Below the pieces are notes generated by a model that saw only the letters and a program-made list of their open reading frames with translations, was not told the origin of the DNA and searched no databases. The position numbers were made by a program, and so were the translations under genes. 64,000 nucleotides of DNA from Eopsaltria australis (Eukaryota > Chordata > Aves > Passeriformes > Petroicidae), in assembly GCA_034509425.1 (NCBI GenBank), contig JAVTVJ010011652.1, positions 1,255,001-1,319,000 of the forward strand, given 5' to 3'. How positions within the stretch are numbered: position 1 is the first letter of the stretch; each line of letters starts with the position of its first letter. Shown here one piece after another: positions 50,801 to 59,800 of the stretch.

Positions 50801-53800
50801 GAAGGAAAAGGAGAGAGGGTTTGAAGTGAGTCACAATCCATTGTGAAAGGTACAGGAATCTGCATAAAAGAGCTAAATAAATAGAGTGCGTAAGGGGCAG
50901 AGGCATGGAAAATTCTGTACCTACCTGAATAAAACAGAATTGTTAACACAGGAATCTTGGCAAGCTTAACCAGAATTCTAGTGTCAGGTTTTAAGAGACA
51001 CTTTAAGATCTCTCAGCTGTTTGTGGAGCAGTTTATACGAAAACAAAGGAAGGCAGAGAGTATCTTGAAGGCCACTGCAATAATATAGAGGTAGCCCTGA
51101 AAAGCACTCTCCCACAAAGATGAGCAAAATAAAATACATGCAGCCAAAGCAAGCCAAAAGCAGGAGGACATGGTGTCAGAAGCAAATTGAAACTCTTAGC
51201 GATGCAAAAATCTCATGAGTTTAACAAAAATAAGCTTGCATAAGTGATTTATTAAACATGCGTCCTGCCTTGCAACAATATTTTGTAAAGTGATGATGTG
51301 GTTTAAACCCAGCTTGGCAACTCAGCCCCACAGCTGCTTGCTCACCTTCCCCCGACAGGATGGGGAGAAACTGGAAGTTAAAATGAGAAAACTCATGGGT
51401 TGGAATAAAGACAGTTTCCTAAGTAAAGCTGAAGCTGCACCCAACAGCAAAGCAAAACAAGAAATTCATTCACTGCTTCCCATGGACAGATGCTCAGCCT
51501 TCTCCAGGAAAGCTGGGCTCCGTTAGGTACAGCAGCCACTTGGGAAGACAAACACCATCACTCTTCCTTCTTCTTCCCCAGAGCGTGGTGCCAGTGGCCT
51601 GGACTATCCCTGGGGGCAGTTGTGGTCAGCTCTCCTGGCTGTGTCCCCTCCTAGCTCCTTGTGCCCTCCCAGCTCACTTCCTGCAGGGTGAGATGAGCAG
51701 CAGAAAAGGCCTTGACTCCATGCAAGCACTGCTCAGCAATAATGAAAATATCTTTCTGTCATCAATGCTGTTTTCAGCACAAATCAAAAACACAGCTACT
51801 ATGAAGAAAAATAACTCTTCCAGCCAAACCCAGCACAAGTGAACAGTTTATTCTGATTTTTTCCTGCCCTCTGTATCCTGTACAAATAGAAATGAAGTGT
51901 CAAACTGCTGAGCAGTTTCTTGGGGTTCCTTTCACTTCTGAGGCCACCACAGGCTTTTGCTCAAAATGCAAAAAGAAAAGTTTCCCAAGTGTTTATGGTA
52001 ACCTGTGAAACAGTTTGCAGTTCAGAAGGTGAAAGGCTGCATTCAAACAAACTATGGTCCAGATGGATCCAAACAATGCAGTGAATCTCTAATGTTCATC
52101 ATTCATCTTTTCATTGGCTTTCCCTCCAGTGCTCAATGCTTACACCATCCTACAGATCTTTGTGCTTTTAACTATTGCACAACAAAATTGTGTGTATTTA
52201 ACTCGTTTTTCCTCAAAATACCTGCATCCCATACCTGGGCCAGAGCACAGCTGGCTGCACATAACTCAGGGGCTGAATCTTCCCATATTGAAAGATAAAA
52301 GGTGGCTGTCAACTTGGAGAAAATCCTTGTCACTCTTAGCAGGTGTCTGCACTACTCACGAGGTTGCATGCAATGAGTTTGGTTATCTTGATGACATGAG
52401 CTCCCAAAGAACTCTTCCTCAGATGCATTTGTGACCTTTTGGGTTAATTTGTGAGGACTTCTGCATTAACGTGTTAGATCTGTGAGTGGATCCTGCAAAA
52501 CCAGCACTGGAGAGGCAAGTGCCACACTCAGTGCTTTACCAAGGATAGTTCAACAGCAACTGGTATCTGAGGGTAATTAATTTGCAGTCCAGCTGACTGA
52601 ACTGGATTTAATAATTAAAGAGACATGATAAGTAGTTAGTACTTGAATTCTCCTGAGCTTGGATGTTACCACTTTTGAAGCATGATGTAATGCTAATGTT
52701 TCCTCAAGCTTTTTCCCAGGAAGAGGCTTAGGGAATGGGAACAGATGTATGCTCTAGGAAATGCTTTGGTCTCTTTCTCTTTCCCTCCATCTCTTTTTGT
52801 TCAGGCAATTAATCTATGAGGAAAAAAAAAGTGAAGATGTTTCCTCCTTTTTCATGTGGTTGTAATCTGCTTCTGAATCTATTAGATGGTGTCTAAATGC
52901 TGTAAGGCTGTGAGCATTATAGAGTGTATCACTGTGCTTCTACCATGACAAAAAGAAAACTGCAGGAAATGAAGAAATAAATAAAAATAGAGATTATTTT
53001 CCCCTGTATTTTGGGCAGTTATGCCTCATAAGTGAAGAATGAGTGCTGTAGTTTGAGAAACCCTTTTGTACAGAAAAGGCTGGTAAAATAAATAATGCTC
53101 TGTTTTTAAGGAAGTCACATTGTTGATGAGAATGCATTCTGCTCACACTCAAAAGTACATGCTCCAAGCACTCTGTGGTGAGAAGCAAATGATGGACAAA
53201 AAATAAGCTTAAGTCATCTACTCCAGTTCTCCCATTCTGACAGAATTAGACCTCTTCTTTTGAGCCACAAAACTTACTAATGCTGCAGCTTGTAGCTCTT
53301 CAGAAACAGTCCCTTCAGAAGCTATTTGGCAATTAGCCAGGTAACTAAAACCAACTGGATTGTATGTTATTGGTCTGAAATATTATGAATTATTTACATG
53401 AGTGACTGTTGGCTGTCCATATTATGCATATGTCCTTTCTCATGGTCACGCTGCTCACTTTTCTGTGGCAGTTTGAAAAGCTAACTAGATTAGACTAAAA
53501 ACCGTACCTGGAGTTGTATTTGAATCCTAAATTTAGAGCGACTTATTGCCCTGTCAAGCCATAATCAGACATGATCACTCTGTCCTCCCCATCACCTAAA
53601 ATCCTTCAAACAGCCTGTTCTTTTTGGGAGATACAAGTACCTTGTTCCTATCTCCCTTGGGACTTATTTGAGATCTGAACACAAGACTGTAAGGGTACAC
53701 ATAATACAAAAGGCATCAGCCCTCCTGTAAGCTGTGACAAACGTGAATGTGTTACCCTTCTGTGACTCCCTGGTTCCTCACTAGGTTGTGGAGGGGATGA

Positions 53801-56800
53801 GGCAGTGCTGCTGAGGATTGAAATAAGGACCAGCTGCTCAGTTGAGTGATCTTCTCTTCAGTTTGACACTTCCCAAGTTTGACTCTGCCTCGCTACTTAC
53901 CTTTTGTTACTCTGTTTATAGTGGACAGCGTGTCACTGATTTTTATTTTACTTTATGCAACCATTGATTACCCAGCTAGAGCAACACCTGCTGTGTTGGG
54001 ACATTTTTCTCCCTTCAAACTGTAACTAAGACAAAAATGTTCCTCCTCACAGCAAATACCCAAAGGATGTATGGATGGAAGTGTAGACACACATGGATAT
54101 TAAAGAATTTCCTTTATCATTGTTTTGCTCCTGGGAGATGGGTTGGTTAGAAAGCATCCAGTTTTATCCTGAACCTTGTTTTTGAAGGAGGATCGGTGTT
54201 CCCAGGGATTTGACATTAACAGAGTTGCTTTCTAACTTCTTTAATGAGGAAGAATTCCTTTTTCAGCCCTGCTGTAAACAAAAAACAGCTGCAGTGAACG
54301 CTCTGTCGGGTAAGGGCTGGAGCAAGTGGCTGAGAATGAGGTATGGCCTTGCTGAGGTCAAGGGAAAAGCTTCCATTGTTTTCACCCCCTTCTTTCCACC
54401 TCCCCAGTTCTTGTGAAAACGCTGCTGATGGAAAGTGGCCAACTCCCAGATGTCCTGTACTTTGCAGCTTCTCTTTGTAAACTCAGGGAGAGAAAGATCC
54501 ATAACTGGTTTGCACAATGCTGGGAGATTTAAAAATTAAACTGATAGGTGTAAGCAAAGTTGTTTTTCTTTGTGATCTGCCTTTAGCTGCAGGCGTGGTT
54601 TTCAGTAGATTCCTGCACTGTGGACTTGTGTTTCCAGCATTGATTGGGATGCTCTGCAGATAATTGTCTGGCAGGTGGCAAAGTCGGAACTAATCCATCA
54701 ATTGGTTAAATTCCACCTAGTCCAAATAATCTTGTTAGTATCTGTTTTGCCCTTTCAGCAGTCACTTTAATTAATATTCAGGGTTGGTCAGTCACGTTTC
54801 CGCCCTGCTGAAGCAGGAATTGATTCTTTAAATTTTAAGTTAGAATTCATTTTTAAGGGTCTTTTTTGTGCTGTGTCAAGCACACAGAGCAGCCTCTTAA
54901 GAATTTGAATCAGTACCACCAGCTTGCTTTCTGCTTTGTCTGACATGACTGTCCTGTCTGGTTCTGTGCCTTCCACTTAAAATATGCTGGCACTTAGAGA
55001 AGCTGTGTAAGTAACTTCTGAGATGGATGGATGGGACTCCCTGTGACAATTTGGTTCCCATGTGTCTGATTGCAGCATTACCTTATAATCAAAAAAAATT
55101 TTTTATGGTGTTGAAGACACTTCCGTATTTGTGAGCAGGAACATATTTGCAATATCATGAAAGCCATTTATAAAGCTAGCTGAAAATGCAGGACTTAATG
55201 TGAAAGCTTCTGAAGGAAAAAGTTTTCATCCAGGTCTTCAAAAGGATTTTTATCATTTTGTTGCAGAAGAACATGAAACAAAGTGAATATGAATTTTCTA
55301 CACTTGGTGAAGTATCTGCTCAAGTTGAAGAAATCAAGTTGCTCTACTTGATTTCTTCTTGTTTTGGCAGCTTTCTGCTCCCTCAGGCTGGAACAACTCT
55401 GATTGGGTTTAGTGGCAGAAACTTGGTGAATAAAAACCTGGAATTGATCACTTTAAACTATTTCTCAGATTCCAAAAAAAAAAAAAAAAAGAATCCAGGT
55501 TTTCACTCTGCTTTGAAAGTTCACAGTGAGTAAACTGATGTTTGCTGAAGTTGGCTTGTGGAGAGAGGTTGTTTCTGTTGGGGTTAAATAACTTCTGTGA
55601 GTGACTTAACAGGAGCACAGAAGATCTTGAGACAGTATTGAGTTGTTTTGCAGTTATTCAGAGGCTTTTCTCAGGTATAATGTTCAAAGATGCTCTTTCT
55701 TTTAAGAATGTGAAGTGTTAAATGAATGAGTTGCAATACAAACACAAATCTTTATGGATTGTTGTGGGTAGCTTTGATCCTGAAATTCTCTTGCCTTTGA
55801 ACTGTTTTTGCCACAGCCCTACTAGTATGAGGTAACAGAAGCATAAATTGGTTTGACTGGCAGAATTTGGGGACAGAGAGCTGATGTCCAGTGCACATTT
55901 GACTTTGCACTGTCAGCAATTTGTTCCTGTTTGTTTTACAACAAAGCGCAGCACCCGCACCTGCATTCATCATTTCCTCTCCATCAGATGCTTCCAGTCC
56001 TTTGGTGCCTGCCCCCATGGCCCAGCTTTGCCCAGTGGAGTGTTCAGTGCAGGTTTTATTGGCATTAGGGCTGCATCAATTGGCTCCTCCTGGCACGCAG
56101 GGTCAGGCAGGCTGCGAGGGGAGGTAAAAGTTCAGCACGGTCAGTGCCTTTCTGGTCTGTCTGCACAGCTATGCTGGAGCTGCTGGCTGAGGAGGCTCAG
56201 CTGAAGTGTCTGTGCAAAGAATGCTTGCCACAAACCTGCATCAGCTCATACTTGTTTAATATCTAACTGTATTAAAAGAAATAAATCACAGGGCATTGCA
56301 GCAACACTAGATGGGAAGAAAACATATGTTATATCTGTAATTTTGGTTTGTGAAGAAACAGGATGGGAATCTGGAAAATGTCATGGAACTTTTGTATTTC
56401 TAGTACTTTATTCTTAAAATACCTCCTTGCTTTTGCTGAGCTCTACAACAGTGTTTTTGCAGTCTGAGGGAGTAACTCTGCATTCTCAGGCTGTTCTCTG
56501 CTCTGCTGACCTGTGCACACTCCTGTGAAACCTCAGCATGACCCAGTCCCTGTTTCTGCTCTAAGAACTGGCACAGCTGAGTCTGTCGAGTGGAAGCCCG
56601 TGTTGCCTGGGGGCAAACCTCTACCTGAAAGGGATGTCAAGCTGCAGAATAAATTCACCAGGAATTTTTCTGTCGGGAAGCAATCTTTTTTTTTTTCCTA
56701 GTTCCTAAACAGTCTGGGAGGAACAGATCTCTTAAGGAAACTGCATATGCTGACAGCTTCTGCACCTCTTAAGTGATGCCTGCACAAGTGTGTGATTTTT

Positions 56801-59800
56801 TTATCAATGTCAGGTCTCTAGACCTTTTGATTTTTGCCTGTCCCCCGCAATGTATTCATTTGCCACATCAAAAATACAACTTGGGAAGAGGGAGGAACAC
56901 AAGGACGAGAACTAAAAGGCTGAAATTGTCCTAAAAAGGCTTTTCCCAGGTCAAGTGCCTACATTGATTATACAGACATGGACTGAAATTCATTTTCTGA
57001 AGAAATGAATTTCCATCATTCACATATCCAGCTAACCCTCAAATAAGTGGCTTTATGCCAAGGCTTGCAGATGTATTTGAGATAGCCTGTGAATTCATAG
57101 ATATTTTATCTTCCACCTAGAGTTCTTTTAATCTTTCCAGAGCTCCCAGAATGGGGCTCAGATTGTTCCCATTTTCAGGAAAAAGAATTCAGAGATGTGT
57201 TTAAATTCTGAATGCTGCCAACATGTGGGTAATTGAGGTGTGGCAGTGGGTGGTTCTGAAACACCTGGTTCCCTTCAGTGTGAGCTTAGCTCTTGTGAAT
57301 TTTGCTCTCAAACCTCCTTTCCTCTTCCTTCTCATCTTCTTCCTTACTATTCCTACCATATTAACACGATGTTAATATCTCATTTTCTTCCCAATTGCCA
57401 TTTTAGCACTAGACTGTGCCTGCCTGACTGTTGTTTTTGTTGGGGGTGGGCTTGTTTTGGCAGATGTATATTGAACAAAACAAGATGAAAAGGCAGAGTC
57501 AGTTGCTTCTGCAAAGTTCTGCTCCTGATGAACAGCTTTTGAAGGCTTTGGATGACAATGCTAAGCTAACCCACACATTAGAAGAAGAGAGGCATCAATA
57601 CCAGCAAAAGGTAAAAAAGAATTTTTCATCTCATGCAGAAGTCTTTGAAAACCTCCTGAATTTAAGGAGTGCTATGTCTTTGTCACATTCAGAATAACTG
57701 GAGATCATATCCCCTCTAAGAGCTTGGAGTTTAAGAACTAAATTTCAGAGAAGGTTGTGATTTCCTTCTTCTGGGTCTCTGCTCAGACATGAGTACAAAA
57801 CTCACAGGGTTTTGAGCCTGAAGGCTCTGGTTTAGGGTAAGTGTTTTATTCTAGGTGCCAGTAAAGTGCAGTTACAAGCAGTAAGTCAGGTTCCATTAAG
57901 TGAAGAGATGACAGGAGAATATTTTGGACATTGAGTAATGCAAAGGGTGTCTTGGGGGGGATAAGGAAAGAAGAACATGAGGTGAGAGGTAGGCAGTACA
58001 CATGAGTAGTCTGGGTCTTGCTGGACACATGGATGGGGGAAAGCCAGACATGCTGGGGCAGGGAAGTGTAAGGTGAGTCTGCAGAGTGGTCTGGGAGGAT
58101 CTAAACTGATAGGATATCAAAAATATATTCTCTGAAACTGGACTACATTGATCTCTTAACTGGGAGAAATTGCCATTGCTTCCCAGGAAAGCCTGAAAAT
58201 GAGCTTTGCTTTAGCCCTGAGGCCTGTTCCTAAAACTGGTAACAGAGTAATGGTGGGGAGAGGTAAATAATTCCTGTCCTTTCATCTATGCAGCAGTGCT
58301 GAGACTGTGCAATCTCAAATGCTCTGAATGAGTATTTTGGAAGAATAATTGCCAATTCATGGAAAACCTCTGCATCTTTGGCTACTTTGAAGTCTAGAGC
58401 AAAATGTATATATTGGGGGAGCTGTGAAGTTACTGCTACTCTGCATCTGAATGCTGCCTCTGAATCAGATATTCCATAATTCCCCCACTGGCATCTGCAT
58501 GAGTTGAGACAAGGGAGTTTAAATAATGAGCCTGTCAGTGGAAGCTGTAAGAGAACAAAAATGTCAATGTTCTCGTGCTTCAAATGAGGAAATGTTCTGA
58601 AATTAAATTCTAATTATGTGATAAAAACTCTATAAAAAGAAAAGGGAACAACGTAAAGCTTAAGTACTTTGGAGCTAAAGACATATTTTAAAGAAGAGAT
58701 AAAGCAAGTTGGGGTCATAACAGAAAGTTCTGACACCTCTCAGAAGAATCTGTCCAGCTCTCATTCAAAAATTTTCCTTTTTCTGGGACTTGTGCTTCAC
58801 TCCTACACTATAACATGATGTTTTCAGGCATAACTGTGCCTAGTGGGTCATTTGCCAATGGGAGGGACAGAAAATGCCTTTTATTGTGATGAATGCTCTT
58901 GTTTGCCAACTACAGATCAAAGAATTAGAAGAGCAGCTAGAGAATCAATCTCTGCATAAGGAGATCAGTCGCCTTAAACAGCAACTAGAACTTTTGGAAG
59001 AAGATAAAAAGGAACTGGAGCTGAAGTGTCAGCACGCAGAGGAAAAAGCTAGAGACCTAAAGCATTCAGGTAAAATGGTGTAAGAACTTCCATTTTAGGG
59101 GTAAAGTGTGTGTGGGGTGGTTGGTGCACATCTAATGGATTTATAAAGGTTATATTTGAGACCCCAGGAGCTTTTGTGTAGCTGTGATCCAGACCTGTGC
59201 TTCACTAGACAAAGTCCAGCAACTGCCTTCAACTGCAGAACAACCGTGTCCAAAATGTGTGTGAAGGAATAACTTTATAGAGCTTCTGTAAGGAGCAAGA
59301 ATCTTGCTGTTAGGTTGCCCTGAGTCTTACAGATGGATAAATATATGGGATTGGGTGGCTGTGAGAAAGAAGATGGTACCTGGAATTTAAATTCACTCTG
59401 TTGGTTTTTAATATTTTTACATTTTAAAACTTGCAGCAAGTTTAAAACATTGTAATTTTAATTCAAATCCATCCATTGCAAGAACAAAGAACCATACCCA
59501 CTTTGGAAATCATATTCTTACTTCTGCCATAACCTACTGTACACAGAACAATTGCTAAGGATTTTTGTAACTAAAAGGAATTCAAGACTTCTTTTTTTCT
59601 CTGTCTCTGCCCTTCCCCAGTTAGTTTTATTTGACAGCATTTCAAGTGCAGGAAAGTAATTTCCACATTTTAGGTCTGACATGAAAAGAGGAGAGAAAAA
59701 AATCCATTCTGTCACCACCCAATTTTGACCATTTTTATGGGGCAAGCCCACACTACCAGCAAGACAGAGATAAGTCTGGAGGCTGAAATTGTCCATTTCT

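Larger units (their letters stand above)
48875..57463 (+). other. SHTN1 intron 8
   Basis: At 8.6 kb this is the longest intron in the window (phase 0). It holds the solo LTR at 51294-51837, an AT-rich homeobox-motif tract at about 50630-50740, a perfect 13-base hairpin at 55327-55358 and an A run at about 55476-55492. No nested gene could be supported. A 91-codon frame at 55258-55533 preceded by a TTGCAG acceptor-like signal is treated as an open question. Confidence 0.85.

Noticed and set aside
51540..51842. 100-codon + strand frame
   Set aside because: It lies within the solo LTR, which is non-coding; the frame is incidental.
55327..55358. microRNA precursor
   Set aside because: The stem is only 13 bases with a 6-base loop, shorter than the roughly 30-base stem a Drosha substrate needs, and the flanks do not extend the pairing.
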